NCBI RefSeq assembly: GCF_000317555.1
Contig: NC_019745.1
Span: 2,790,001-2,854,000 of the forward strand
DNA: 64,000 nt
Source of the DNA: Gloeocapsa sp. PCC 7428
Lineage (GTDB): Bacteria; Cyanobacteriota; Cyanobacteriia; Cyanobacteriales; Chroococcidiopsidaceae
Direction of reading: 5' to 3'
This document shows positions 28,321 to 37,446 of this stretch, in pieces. The position numbers were made by a program, and so were the translations under genes. The stretch's first letter is position 1. Every line of letters begins with the position of its first letter. Below the pieces are notes generated by a model, which saw only the letters and a list, made by a program, of their open reading frames with translations, had not been told where the DNA came from and searched no databases.

Positions 28321-28446
28321 ATGCCCCCGCAAAGAACACCGAATCCTAACAACCAACCTGTTGAACTAAACCGCACTTCACTTTACCTCGGTTTACTACT
28401 CGTTTTCGTTCTCGGTATCCTGTTTTCTAGTTATTTCTTTAACTAG
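28321..28446 (+). CDS. psbL: Photosystem II protein L
   Basis: A 41-residue single-helix PSII subunit near the quinone region. It begins [20 protein letters not shown] and continues [20 protein letters not shown] with a final Asn. The conserved block [15 protein letters not shown] is diagnostic. A strong ribosome site AGGAGGAA lies 7-8 bases before the ATG. The N-terminal tail is a residue or two longer than many PsbL proteins. Confidence 0.98.
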   Translation: MPPQRTPNPNNQPVELNRTSLYLGLLLVFVLGILFSSYFFN

Positions 28447-28506
28447 TTGAAACTTGTGCCGTGTCTTTGTCAATTTAAATTGTTATCGCTGAAGGAGAAT
28501 TAAGCT

Positions 28507-28626
28507 GTGTCTGGAAGTGGACGAATTCCTTTGTGGGTCGTTGCGACCATTGCCGGTTTGGGTGTAATCACGATTGTGGGAACTTTCTTCTATGGTTCTT
28601 ACACTCACTTAGGCTCTTCTTTATAG
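28507..28626 (+). CDS. psbJ: Photosystem II protein J
   Basis: A 39-residue single-helix PSII subunit starting at [23 protein letters not shown], then [19 protein letters not shown]. The GRIPLW N-terminus and FFYGSY motif define PsbJ. A GAAGGAGAA ribosome site precedes it. It is the last gene of the psbEFLJ operon and is followed by a terminator. Confidence 0.98.
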   Translation: MSGSGRIPLWVVATIAGLGVITIVGTFFYGSYTHLGSSL

Positions 28627-28689
28627 AGCAATTTACTAAATGAATCATAGCCAAGTAATACAACTGTAGTTAATTGGCAACATTGCAGG

Positions 28690-28724
28690 AAAAACCGCCT
28701 ATCTTACTAAGATAAGCGGTTTTT
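28690..28724 (+). terminator. Rho-independent terminator of the psbEFLJ operon
   Basis: The left arm AAAAACCGCCTATCTTA pairs with TAAGATAAGCGGTTTTT across a one-base centre, with a single mismatch in the stem. It is T-rich at the 3' end and A-rich at the 5' end, so it may also serve the convergent psaI transcript. Confidence 0.85.
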
Positions 28725-28793
28725 AGCTCATTATTGAAGGTAATTAACGATTAAGCTATAGCTCCAATTATGGACGAGGCAATGCCTTGACCC

Positions 28794-28913
28794 TTAGATT
28801 CCTGATGGATCTTCACGCTCAATGTAGATGAGCAACAATGCCATAGCAACAGCAGGAAATACTAAGCCAGTTAGCGGAACTAAAATCGAGGGAAGAAAAG
28901 AAGCTGAAAACAT
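28794..28913 (-). CDS. psaI: Photosystem I reaction centre subunit VIII
   Basis: A 39-residue single-helix PSI protein on the minus strand: [20 protein letters not shown], then [19 protein letters not shown]. The pattern ASFLP near the start and the LLLIYIE end of the helix match PsaI. It is convergent with psbJ and shares the terminator region. No psaL gene is next to it, although psaI and psaL are adjacent in many cyanobacteria. Confidence 0.9.
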   Translation of the reverse strand: MFSASFLPSILVPLTGLVFPAVAMALLLIYIEREDPSGI

Positions 28914-29521
28914 ATGTAATCCTACTACAATCAAGTCATGATTGAGAATGAATGTACTGCAATTTCTCTCCAGATTTCTAAAATCTCAAAATTTTTAACA
29001 AATTTTGAAGTTATCGACTTGAAGAAGTAGCACGTCCAGAATAAGTTTCCAGTTCAATTTAATCTTTCTTTATATTAGACTCAGTGTTAAGTTTTTCCTG
29101 CTAGTCGTAAAATTTGTAACAACTGCACGCGTAAATCTCCGGCTCTGACTTTAAGGTGGAAGCGACACCAGAGAATTTAGACAAGAGCGATCGCCAGAAA
29201 ATTCTTGAAGAGTTTGAAACAAGACAACCGTAAATTTAGGTATACAAGTAGATAAAACCTGAAAATTTCAGTGTTTCTCCTCATTTAAACTGTAGTTATA
29301 TTAACGGATAATGATGGTGTTCCCTATCAAAAGTATCGTAAAAAAATATACGTATACTTTAATAAAATACTGACAAATCTTTAAATTCCTACTCCGAGAA
29401 ACTACTAGAATGAAAGTATGTCTGTGCATAACTGCTTCGCATCAATTTGATGAGTCGAGGCAGCGCCTATTATGCCAATTATATTTAAACACTTAAGTTA
29501 TATTTTTTACGGGGTTATCGC
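28914..29521. other. Intergenic region between psaI and a phosphatase gene
   Basis: About 600 bases, AT-rich, presumably holding the divergent promoters. One protein-like stretch at 29156-29233 (GTG to TAA) reads MEATPENLDKSDRQKILEEF and then ETRQP. It has no clear ribosome site, so I treat it as a possible remnant or very small gene rather than calling it. I see nothing else. Confidence 0.45.
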
Positions 29522-30274
29522 ATGAGCGAGACAAGCCACCGTCGCATTGTCATAGGCGATATTCATGGTCACTATGACGGTTTAATCAAACTACTAGAAG
29601 CGATCGCCCCTGGAACCAGCGACAAAGTATATTTTTTGGGGGACTTAATCGATCGAGGACCGCAAAGCGCCCTCGTCGTAGAATTTGTACAACAAAATTC
29701 TTACCCTTGCTTACTTGGCAATCACGAACAGATGTTGCTCAACGTCCTGAGCGATCGCGCTTCGTACCATATGAAGCAAGCTTGGTTGTCTAGTGGGGGC
29801 AATGCGACGTTAAGTAGCTACAAAGATTTTACGATTCCTCAAAGTCATGCGGAATGGATGCAAAGTCTGCCAACCTACCTAGACTTAGGAGATGTTTGGT
29901 TAGTCCACGCAGGAATAAATCCCAAAATTCCGCTAGAAAAACAAACCGCCGAACAATTCTGCTGGGTACGCGATGAGTTTCATAGTATGCTTGAACCATA
30001 CTTTCCTGACAAACTCATCATCACTGGACATACAATCACCTTTACTTTACCTGGAGTAAACTCCGGTGAAATCGCCCAAGGTAGAGGTTGGTTAGACATT
30101 GATACCGGTGCATATCATCGTAAAAGTGGTTGGTTAACTGGATTAGACATCACGAACGATTTAGTCTATCAGGTGAACGTATTTCGTAACGTCGTGCGGA
30201 CTTTGCCCTTAGCCGAAATTGTCACCACAGTTAACCCAATAGACGTCGCAAATCGTTCTCAAGCACGACTATAA
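29522..30274 (+). CDS. Calcineurin-like metallophosphoesterase (PPP-type serine/threonine phosphatase family)
   Basis: A 250-residue cytosolic phosphoesterase. Motifs for the two-metal site are in order: GDIHGHYDGL (residues 12-21), GDLIDRGPQS (40-49), LLGNHEQML (67-75) and GHTIT near residue 182. This set is the signature of PPP phosphatases such as PrpA or ApaH-like enzymes. The tryptophan-rich HEQ version of the NHE motif suggests the bacterial PrpA-like branch. Substrate may be a phosphoprotein or a dinucleoside polyphosphate. It has no operon partner. Confidence 0.85.
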   Translation: MSETSHRRIVIGDIHGHYDGLIKLLEAIAPGTSDKVYFLGDLIDRGPQSALVVEFVQQNSYPCLLGNHEQMLLNVLSDRASYHMKQAWLSSGGNATLSSYKDFTIPQSHAEWMQSLPTYLDLGDVWLVHAGINPKIPLEKQTAEQFCWVRDEFHSMLEPYFPDKLIITGHTITFTLPGVNSGEIAQGRGWLDIDTGAYHRKSGWLTGLDITNDLVYQVNVFRNVVRTLPLAEIVTTVNPIDVANRSQARL

Positions 30275-31120
30275 CAATGGTCTAATTCTCGCGCGATAAG
30301 CAGCAGTATCTAAGCCTCCACCTACATTTGCGCTTTGGGAGTCAATTGCACTACGTAACCTGGTAATGCGATCGCCTGTTGCGGGGTGGGTACTTAGGAA
30401 AGTAGGAACCGATCGCCCATTTTGTCTAAGGAGTTTCTCCATAAAAGCGATCGTCGCCGATGGAGCATAACCAGCGCGTCTAGAGTTGGCTAATCCACGT
30501 TGATCGGCTTCAAACTCATCTTCGCGACTATTCGGACGCCGTAGCGCTAAATCTACACCAATTTGCACCGCACGGTTACGATCTAAGCCCGCAACCGAAG
30601 CTACACCACTGGCGATCGCCGCCTGACGCATTTGTTGAATCGCGTGACGACTCGCGATATGACCAATTTCGTGCGCAAGTACGCTGGCGAGTTGGGCTTC
30701 ATTGTCAGCGAGTCGAATTAAACCCGTATTGACATAGACAAAGCCACCCATTGTCGCAAAAGCATTAATGCCATTATCATCAACAACTTGGAACGTATAA
30801 GGAATTCCGCTGCGATCGCTCGCCGGCACTAACCGTTGACCAATTTGATTGATATAGCGATTGATATCAGAATTGCGATAGAGACGAACTTCGCGGCTGA
30901 CAAGTTGTTGATTAATTTGTCTTCCTAGCTGAACTTCTTGACTATCAGAGATGTTCGATAGTTGAATAATTTGAACTCCACGGATAAGCAAATCAAAAAT
31001 CGAAAACGCTTGCGATACGGCTGGCGTCCCCAACGACAGCGCCAACACCACAAACAGCGACAATAGCGGATAAATTAAGCGACGTCGGAAACGATGCAAA
31101 ATAAAAGAAAAATTAAACAT
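30269..31120 (-). CDS. M48 family zinc metallopeptidase
   Basis: A 283-residue protease with an N-terminal membrane/signal segment (LIYPLLSLFVVLALSL, residues 15-30). The catalytic HEIGH is at residues 150-154, followed by the third-ligand region SREDEFEADQRGLANSRRAG. The family (BepA/LoiP/YfgC type) degrades misfolded envelope proteins, and M48 proteins of this length without TPR repeats are common in cyanobacteria. The 3' end overlaps the convergent phosphatase gene by six bases. Confidence 0.9.
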   Translation of the reverse strand: MFNFSFILHRFRRRLIYPLLSLFVVLALSLGTPAVSQAFSIFDLLIRGVQIIQLSNISDSQEVQLGRQINQQLVSREVRLYRNSDINRYINQIGQRLVPASDRSGIPYTFQVVDDNGINAFATMGGFVYVNTGLIRLADNEAQLASVLAHEIGHIASRHAIQQMRQAAIASGVASVAGLDRNRAVQIGVDLALRRPNSREDEFEADQRGLANSRRAGYAPSATIAFMEKLLRQNGRSVPTFLSTHPATGDRITRLRSAIDSQSANVGGGLDTAAYRARIRPLL

Positions 31121-31392
31121 ACTCCGTTGCTGAAGCTAAAACAAGATGAATAGCAAGCGATCGCAGCGAAGTTCCTACTCAGGATTTTTCGAGTAGACGA
31201 CGCTGCTAAAAATGAAAATAACTAAAACATCAGACGTTCTTATTTATCTATATGTTGCAATTCAAACAAAATATTGGTGAGTCTTACTGATGACCCATTA
31301 TCAATTTTATCGAGTAACATAATTTGCAACTAAACCTAACATCCGACGGCAGACGTGATAAGCTGGGCGACGGTGGTTAACTTTTAAGAATC

Positions 31393-31917
31393 ATGGCTAT
31401 TTTGGATTCTAAAGGACGCTTGTTTGGCAAGCTTAGTATTCTCGACTTAGGGGCTGCTTTAGTAATCCTCCTAGTGATCGTTGGCATCTTTTTCTTTCCA
31501 GGAACTTCTGGTTCAGTTGCGCAAGTTGGTGTAACAACAAAACCCATCGAAGTTGACTTAGTGGTTCGGGGTTTAAACGTCCGCGATCCGCAACAACTCT
31601 TCAGCGAAGGGTTGAAAGAAGGCGGTAAAACCAACATTATTATTCGCAACCAGCCTTACGGTCAGATTGAAGTTAAGTCGGTTAAACAATTACCCCGAAC
31701 CCTCCTTGTACCACAACCCGACGGTTCAATTCGAGAGATGTCCGATCCGCGAGCAAATCAATTCAGCACTGATATGCTATTAACGCTCAACGGTAGAGCG
31801 CAAATTACCAGTACAGGACCGGTGTTAGGCAACAGTAAGCTGAAAATTGGTATGCCCGTCGAACTCGAAGGCTTTAATTACAACTTTAACGCTACCGTAA
31901 TTGACGTTCGGACATGA
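31393..31917 (+). CDS. DUF4330 domain-containing membrane protein
   Basis: A 174-residue protein starting MAILDSKGRLFGKLSILDLG with a membrane helix (AALVILLVIVGIFFFPG). The extracytoplasmic beta-rich part contains VDLVVRGLNVRDPQQLF, and the fold ends NATVIDVRT. The LDSKGRLFGK-helix arrangement is typical of DUF4330 proteins, which are widespread in cyanobacteria and have no known function. Confidence 0.75.
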   Translation: MAILDSKGRLFGKLSILDLGAALVILLVIVGIFFFPGTSGSVAQVGVTTKPIEVDLVVRGLNVRDPQQLFSEGLKEGGKTNIIIRNQPYGQIEVKSVKQLPRTLLVPQPDGSIREMSDPRANQFSTDMLLTLNGRAQITSTGPVLGNSKLKIGMPVELEGFNYNFNATVIDVRT

Positions 31918-31950
31918 TCAAGAGGCTAGAGGTCAGGGTATGGCATTTGC

Positions 31951-32880
31951 TTAACTTCTGGCTTCTATCTCCTGTGGCTCCGTATCCTGTGTGAGGATTG
32001 GTAAAAACCTTCGGATTAGACCGATTGTGACCGCTGGGAGTTCCAATTGCGGTGTTAGCCCAACGTCATCGAGCGGTTGAAATACGCGAATTGCTTGGGG
32101 ATTTATCGCCGCGAATCGGCGTCCAATTTCTGGACCTGTAAATTGTGACCTTTGACCCCAGATAATCGCGGTAGGAACGCGCAACTGCGGCACATAAAGC
32201 GACAAATCGAAACACAAGTCGCCACGGACAAACGAAAGAGCGGCGTATTCAGCATTCGGTTGCTGGGCAGACTCTAAATAAGCCTCGACAATTTCTTGAT
32301 AAATCCGGTTAGCGCGAGCGAATTGACGTTGCTCAAGAAAGCTGCGGATGCCATTACTCGTTGCAATTCCAGCACTATAAAGCAAGCGATCTAGAAACGG
32401 AGTGCTGACTATCTGGGCAAAGAAACTCCGCGAGTAATTTTCGCCAAAATCAGATAATCCCGCAGGAGTTGTCAAAATCAACGATTTGAATAATTCTGGA
32501 CGCGCGATCGCGACTCGGATTGTAAACGCTGCGGTGAGCGAAGATGCCACAACCGTAACGGGGCGATCGCAGGTTTGTTCGAGAAATTCCGTAATTGTCG
32601 TCAGATAATCATCAATCGTGTAATTGCGCGGAGGATGCTCCGAACGACCCCACCCAATTAAATCAGGCGCAATTACCTGATATTCTGCCGCAAATGCCGG
32701 ATAAACCTTTGACCATTCGTACGCAGAAGAACCGCCACCAAAACCGTGCAAAAATACTAATCGTTCTCGATTGTCGTCTTCAGATGTTTGACGCCAAGGC
32801 GTATCACTTGCAGTGTAATAAACCATTCTGCCAAGTGAAGTCAGCACCGATCGCTGCTCAAAACCGAGTGGCAGAAACAT
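31951..32880 (-). CDS. Alpha/beta-fold hydrolase
   Basis: A 309-residue hydrolase. The oxyanion-hole strand is VFLHGFGGGSSAYEWSKVYP near residues 42-61, followed by APDLIGWGRSEHP. The nucleophile elbow reads VVASSLTAAF near 110-119, where the usual GxSxG glycines are Ala and Thr; the Ser between them could still be the nucleophile. The acid region is IIWGQRSQFTGPEIGRRF. The C-terminal end of the fold lacks an obvious canonical His motif. Substrate is unknown. It is on the minus strand, convergent with the DUF4330 gene. Confidence 0.8.
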   Translation of the reverse strand: MFLPLGFEQRSVLTSLGRMVYYTASDTPWRQTSEDDNRERLVFLHGFGGGSSAYEWSKVYPAFAAEYQVIAPDLIGWGRSEHPPRNYTIDDYLTTITEFLEQTCDRPVTVVASSLTAAFTIRVAIARPELFKSLILTTPAGLSDFGENYSRSFFAQIVSTPFLDRLLYSAGIATSNGIRSFLEQRQFARANRIYQEIVEAYLESAQQPNAEYAALSFVRGDLCFDLSLYVPQLRVPTAIIWGQRSQFTGPEIGRRFAAINPQAIRVFQPLDDVGLTPQLELPAVTIGLIRRFLPILTQDTEPQEIEARS

Positions 32881-33047
32881 AACTCTATCTCCCGCAGTTG
32901 ACTCTTTCTTCTATGATGCGCGTTTCTAGGGTTGTTCGTCACGTGGGCAGATATCCGTACATCTTCCGCTCATTTATATCAACTATATATATATGATGTT
33001 GCATCAACGTCAAAATCCTGAATTTGCCCCTCAACCCCAATTAATTA

Positions 33048-33077
33048 AAGTCCCCCATAAGTGGGAGATTTAGGGGG
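33048..33077 (+). repeat. Dispersed 30-base repeat (AAGTCCCCC...GGGGG family), copy 2
   Basis: The sequence is AAGTCCCCCATAAGTGGGAG followed by ATTTAGGGGG. It matches copies at 856-885 (inverted) and 43026-43055, with differences in the centre. It sits in the gap between a hydrolase gene and a lipoprotein gene. Confidence 0.75.
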
Positions 33078-33131
33078 CGAGAAGCCTCAACCTTGAGCTA
33101 CAGGACTTGTGTATACACCGTAGCCAAATTT

Positions 33132-33632
33132 CTACAGCGGTTCAGCTTTTTCCACCGAAGCATTGTTGACTCCTAAAGTTAAGCGTAAACGACGTTGTGA
33201 GGGGTAGGCTTTTACGACCTGACGATAGACCTGATAGTTAGTTGGTAGAGTTCTTTGTTTGCTACCCTCGATATACGTGATTTGATAATTTACAGACTTT
33301 AATAATTCAGGCGTGCTGGGTTTTTCTTGCGGTTTTTGTCTTTGTTCGATTTGATCGACCGTTGGTCGAGGTGGTAATGCAGGCCACCACAAACCTAGGT
33401 CATCAGGTCCTGTCACTGCGGCAGGAGGCTGCTGACCGTTGCGATTGAGTAAAGAAGTGGTAGCAAACGTTTCAAAGCGTGGTAGCTTATCGCTCGGACT
33501 CGTCGAATACCTAACTTGCCAGGTATAAGTCGTTTGTGCTGTTGCTTCATACTGGTTAATCGTCATGGTGGAACAGCTTGTGAGCGCGATCGCGCTCATC
33601 ACTCCAACCACAACTCTCAAAATATTCTTCAA
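33132..33632 (-). CDS. Putative lipoprotein, unknown function
   Basis: No family recognised. From the TTG at 33632 the protein has 166 residues and a good lipoprotein signal: MKNILRVVVGVMSAIALTSC, with the lipid-site Cys at residue 20. An upstream TTG at 33668 is also open and would add 12 polar residues. The mature part has a proline-rich middle (PPRPTVDQIEQRQKPQEKP) and ends in a beta-rich segment with YQITYIEGSKQRTLPTNYQV. It is divergent from the polysaccharide deacetylase gene, with about 45 bases between the starts. Confidence 0.65.
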   Translation of the reverse strand: MKNILRVVVGVMSAIALTSCSTMTINQYEATAQTTYTWQVRYSTSPSDKLPRFETFATTSLLNRNGQQPPAAVTGPDDLGLWWPALPPRPTVDQIEQRQKPQEKPSTPELLKSVNYQITYIEGSKQRTLPTNYQVYRQVVKAYPSQRRLRLTLGVNNASVEKAEPL

Positions 33633-33677
33633 ACCGTCAACCCGCTCACACTCACTACAGAATCCCAAACAATCACA

Positions 33678-34370
33678 ATGCAGTTGGCTCCTTTTTTTCC
33701 AATCCTCTATCGAATTTTACAACCCACCTTTCCGCACTGTCTTTGGGCTGGCAACCCTAACTTAAAAACCATCGCGCTGACTTTTGATGATGGTCCGCAC
33801 CCGACTTACACGCCCGAATTGCTCGAAGTCTTGGATTACTATGCTATCCCAGCCAGTTTTTTTTGGTTAGGCGCGTGCGTCAATCGCGCGCCTTTTACTG
33901 CTAAGCAGGTTTACGATCGCGGACACTGGATTGGACTTCATGGCTACGATCATCGATCGTTTCCAGTCCTCACGACAGTTGAACTTCAGCAAAGTTTACG
34001 CGCTACACAAGACGCGATCGCCAAAGCTTGCCGTATCGACCCTAATTCGGTTCGCGATGTCAGACCGCCTAACGGGTTATTTACTCCACAAATTTTAAAT
34101 TCCTTAAATCAATGGCAATATCGCGCTGTTATGTGGAGTGTTGTGCCTGAAGATTGGGTACGCCCAGGAGTTGCAACGGTTGTGCAGCGCGTACTTCAGC
34201 AAGTTAGTAATGGCTCGATGATTGTCTTACACGATGGCGTGTGTGGTGGGCAAGATGTTGCCGCAACGACTGCGCAGTTAGTGCCTCAATTGCTGCACCA
34301 AGGCTATCAATTTGTAACGGTAGATACTTTGTGGCAACAAGCCCAAGCCTTTACGAGGAAACATTCCTAG
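33678..34370 (+). CDS. Polysaccharide deacetylase (carbohydrate esterase family 4)
   Basis: From the ATG at 33678 the protein has 230 residues. Longer frames starting upstream run through the divergent lipoprotein gene and are not credible. NodB-type motifs are TFDDGPHPTYTPELL (catalytic Asp and metal Asp), HGYDHRSF (metal His pair), VRDVRPPNG, and VLHDG near the end. It probably removes acetyl groups from peptidoglycan or exopolysaccharide. No classical signal peptide is evident, so location is uncertain. Confidence 0.87.
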   Translation: MQLAPFFPILYRILQPTFPHCLWAGNPNLKTIALTFDDGPHPTYTPELLEVLDYYAIPASFFWLGACVNRAPFTAKQVYDRGHWIGLHGYDHRSFPVLTTVELQQSLRATQDAIAKACRIDPNSVRDVRPPNGLFTPQILNSLNQWQYRAVMWSVVPEDWVRPGVATVVQRVLQQVSNGSMIVLHDGVCGGQDVAATTAQLVPQLLHQGYQFVTVDTLWQQAQAFTRKHS

Positions 34371-35120
34371 CGTTTTTTCTCTTTTGCATCCTTACTTTTA
34401 TCAAATTAAATTCTTCCGTGTGGGCTGTCACTCGGATACAGAATTCATTACAATATCAGGGAACTGTTTACTAATTTGTCAAGGTTATTTGGGTTGAAAT
34501 TTGCATGATACCTCGGTTAAGTTGAGGTAAAGGCAGCGTGTTGAAATTAAAATAGCTGATGAAAGCTCGCTCATTCGTTCTAGTCAGCAACATCGCTTAA
34601 TTTCCACAAAGTAAATTTTTAGCAAGGATACATGAAGAAAAGTAAAGACATCGCGATCCAGCAAAACACTTGTTGAGTGTGCTGAAAACAATGCCTAGAT
34701 TGTTGATTTTTTAAAGCGATTCAGACGAGTCACAACCTAAAAAAACAATCTTGCATACCGTGACTTTATTGAAAATAAGACTATTCCCGCAAAAAATTTA
34801 GATGATTCAACACATAAAATCCGTGCAATTTTTGTGAAACAGGCTACAATCAAAACGATCTTTACGACTCTTTTAAAGAGTTGTCTGGGGCATAGCTCAA
34901 TCAGTTGGACGTTAAGTTATACAAGCAAGTAGTTTCCCGTAGGAAACCAATCCGTCAACAAATTGTTGTGAGGAATATTATTCACTGCTTGATGCTTGCG
35001 ATCGCCAAAAACCTTTTTTTAGTAAACGCGCTTTCCAATAAGCAACAGCTTATTGACAAAGACACCTACCAAAATCATGAGTAATTGATTGTTGACATTA
35101 AGGAGCATGAGGAACGCGGC
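34371..35120. other. Long leader/promoter region of sigA with a tRNA-like fragment
   Basis: About 750 AT-rich bases without a supported gene. A palindrome ACTCTTTTAAAGAGT lies at 34867-34881. It is followed at 34887-34910 by GGGGCATAGCTCAATCAGTT plus GGAC, which resembles the acceptor-D arm half of a tRNA, but I could not fold the rest into a tRNA. The region likely carries multiple promoters for the downstream sigma factor. Confidence 0.5.
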
Positions 35121-36293
35121 ATGAACCCGGCTAACAACGTACTCGAAACCATTCATCAGCCTGAACTTGAAGAAACTGCTAATCAACCCGAAGGCGATTT
35201 AGATCTCATACTCGAAGATGACGAGGATTTAGTAATCCTTGACACGGAGGACACTGATGATTTTCTAGAAACTCAGCCTGATGAGGACGACGCTAAGTCT
35301 GGTAAAGCCGCTAAATCTCGTCGGCGGGCGCAAACCAAGAAGAAGCACTATACAGAAGATTCTATTCGCCTCTATCTACAAGAGATTGGACGGATTCGGC
35401 TACTACGGGCAGATGAAGAAATTGAACTCGCGCGGAAAATCGCAGAGTTGTTGGAAATGGAAAGAGTCCGCGAACGACTGTTAGAACAGTTGGATCGCGA
35501 ACCACAAGATAGCGAATGGGCAGAAGCTGTGCAGTTGTCTTTACCAACTTTCCGCTATCGCCTCCATGTAGGACGGCGGGCAAAAGACAAAATGGTACAG
35601 TCAAACTTGCGTTTGGTGGTTTCCATCGCTAAGAAATACATGAATCGCGGTCTATCTTTCCAAGACTTGATTCAGGAAGGAAGCTTAGGGCTAATTCGCG
35701 CAGCCGAAAAGTTTGACCACGAGAAAGGTTACAAGTTTTCGACGTATGCGACATGGTGGATTCGTCAAGCAATTACACGCGCGATCGCCGATCAGTCGCG
35801 GACAATTCGCTTACCCGTTCACCTTTACGAAACAATCTCGCGCATTAAGAAAACTACCAAGCTACTTTCGCAAGAAATGGGTCGCAAGCCTACTGAAGAA
35901 GAAATTGCTACCCGCATGGAAATGACGATTGAGAAGCTACGCTTTATCGCTAAATCGGCTCAGTTGCCAATTTCCTTAGAAACGCCCATCGGTAAAGAAG
36001 AAGATTCTCGATTGGGCGATTTTATTGAGTCTGATGGTGAAACACCTGAAGATCAAGTTTCCAAGAGCCTCCTGCGCGAAGATCTTGAAAAAGTCTTAGA
36101 TAGTCTTAGTCCTCGCGAACGAGATGTTTTAAGACTACGCTATGGATTAGATGATGGACGAATGAAAACGCTAGAAGAAATTGGACAGATTTTCAATGTC
36201 ACTCGCGAACGCATCCGTCAAATCGAAGCGAAAGCACTGCGTAAGCTACGTCATCCTAACCGTAATAGCGTGCTGAAGGAGTATATCCGATAG
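35121..36293 (+). CDS. sigA: Principal RNA polymerase sigma factor (sigma-70, group 1)
   Basis: From the ATG at 35121 (GAGGAACG upstream) the protein has 390 residues; an in-frame TTG at 35085 is less likely. It starts with an acidic region 1.1-like segment ([20 protein letters not shown]). Region 1.2 is [19 protein letters not shown]. Region 2 contains [20 protein letters not shown] and [20 protein letters not shown] for -10 recognition and melting. Region 4 ends with [20 protein letters not shown]. The length and the acidic N-terminus favour the housekeeping factor over group 2 factors. Confidence 0.92.
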   Translation: MNPANNVLETIHQPELEETANQPEGDLDLILEDDEDLVILDTEDTDDFLETQPDEDDAKSGKAAKSRRRAQTKKKHYTEDSIRLYLQEIGRIRLLRADEEIELARKIAELLEMERVRERLLEQLDREPQDSEWAEAVQLSLPTFRYRLHVGRRAKDKMVQSNLRLVVSIAKKYMNRGLSFQDLIQEGSLGLIRAAEKFDHEKGYKFSTYATWWIRQAITRAIADQSRTIRLPVHLYETISRIKKTTKLLSQEMGRKPTEEEIATRMEMTIEKLRFIAKSAQLPISLETPIGKEEDSRLGDFIESDGETPEDQVSKSLLREDLEKVLDSLSPRERDVLRLRYGLDDGRMKTLEEIGQIFNVTRERIRQIEAKALRKLRHPNRNSVLKEYIR

Positions 36294-36394
36294 ATATAGC
36301 AGAGGTCACACTCACTCTGGATTTCTCTATCATGTCCTAACTATATTGACTTTACGACACAGTACTTGATCAGCTAAAGCTCAATACATTAATG

Positions 36395-36426
36395 AAAAAC
36401 GCCACAACAAGACTGTGGCGTTTTTT
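36395..36426 (+). terminator. Rho-independent terminator of sigA
   Basis: Arms AAAAACGCCACA (36395-36406) and TGTGGCGTTTTT are complementary around a seven-base loop, ending in a T-run at 36421-36426. It lies 100 bases after the sigA stop. Confidence 0.88.
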
Positions 36427-36564
36427 GGTATTTGCTCTATTAATCTGCTTTGCTTGGGTTATTTGAATCGGTCTATGTTGCTATCAGTTAGAACTAGAGA
36501 ATTTCTCTACACTAAGACTCACACCACTGAAAATTTATTGGTCAAATTACTAGCTACGTGTCAC

Positions 36565-36744
36565 TTACAGAAGACCCCAGAAATGTAGTACGCCTTGACC
36601 AGAGAACAGTTCGATTAAAACTGCGGCTAAGAAACCAATCATTGCCAGACGACCATTCCAAATTTCTGCTTGTGGAGTAAATCCCCAACGCCAAGCATTG
36701 CGGTCTTCCATAACGGGAGTTGTAACCTTTGTTGTGTTCTGCAT
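36565..36744 (-). CDS. High-light-inducible protein (one-helix CAB family), copy 1
   Basis: A 59-residue thylakoid protein from the ATG at 36744, with GGAG eight bases upstream; a GTG at 36753 would add three residues. The chlorophyll-binding helix [20 protein letters not shown] carries the conserved ExxNxRxAMIGF motif. It protects photosystems under excess light. It is 59 residues long like the next copy, and the two share nearly all of the helix, so they are recent duplicates. It probably has its own light-responsive promoter in the 240-base gap. Confidence 0.92.
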   Translation of the reverse strand: MQNTTKVTTPVMEDRNAWRWGFTPQAEIWNGRLAMIGFLAAVLIELFSGQGVLHFWGLL

Positions 36745-36983
36745 AGTTGGCACTCCAGAATCGGTTTTGGTAACAGTTTGTTTCGCTCTGTAAATTAATA
36801 TAACAAATATTTACGAAAAAGCAACAAATAAGTTTCTAAAGTCAAAAGTGAGCGCTAGGGCAAGATCTATATAACTCGGCGAGGACTACTGTAAAGCGTT
36901 TTGGCGAACTCATATTAAAAAGCGCCCTGAAAGTACATACAGAACCTTGAGAGCGCTTGTGTCGGTACACAGAAGACAGAAAA

Positions 36984-37163
36984 TTACATGATGCCCCAGT
37001 AGTGAAGGAAACCTTGACCAGAAAATAGCTCAATAAGAACTGCGGCTAAGAAACCAATCATTGCCAAACGACCATTCCAAATTTCTGCTTGGGGAGTGAA
37101 ACCATAGCGCCAAGCATTGCGATCGTCCACGACGGGAGGTGTGATTTTGGTTGTGTCTTGCAT
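36984..37163 (-). CDS. High-light-inducible protein (one-helix CAB family), copy 2
   Basis: A 59-residue protein starting [20 protein letters not shown], followed by [20 protein letters not shown], and ending FLHYWGIM. The ExxNxRxAMIGF chlorophyll-binding motif is intact. It is just below a 60-residue cut-off but clear from its neighbour, with which it shares length and most residues. Both genes point the same way, and copy 2 lies upstream of copy 1. Confidence 0.92.
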   Translation of the reverse strand: MQDTTKITPPVVDDRNAWRYGFTPQAEIWNGRLAMIGFLAAVLIELFSGQGFLHYWGIM

Positions 37164-37288
37164 GGTTTTGGCTCCAAAGAGATTGTTTGTTAAGTAATGT
37201 AGCTCAATCTGTAAATAAATGTAACGTGGAGAAATTGAGAATATCTCTCTCTAAGGTATGAAAGACGAGATTAGTGTACAAATGAAGA

Positions 37289-37338
37289 AGCCTCCGACTG
37301 AAGTCGAGGCTATTTAGACCTAGTGTGCCTTCGCACGC
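37289..37338. repeat. Two adjacent hairpins from a dispersed repeat
   Basis: AGCCTCCGACT (37289-37299) pairs with AGTCGAGGCT (37302-37311). A second small hairpin, GTGTGCCTTCGCACGC, lies at about 37321-37337. The first resembles the imperfect hairpin around TGACTTTAGTCAGAGG near 59090. It lies between hli copy 2 and the ABC ATPase gene and may act as a bidirectional terminator. Confidence 0.5.
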
Positions 37339-37446
37339 TAATCAGCACAAGTATTTTGAGGGGTTAAGCGAGCAGCGAATTGATTTTCAAGCTTTCGCTT
37401 CAGTTTGCAAAGCGCGCCCTCCGAATCCTGACGCCTCTTACATTGA

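Noticed and set aside
33516-33677. Longer N-terminus for the polysaccharide deacetylase
   Set aside because: The extension runs through the divergent lipoprotein gene in another frame and has no family similarity, whereas the ATG at 33678 gives the normal domain start.
34887-34960. A complete tRNA gene before sigA
   Set aside because: Only the acceptor and D-arm part looks right. No anticodon arm or T-loop (GTTCGA) could be folded, so I kept it only as a possible remnant.
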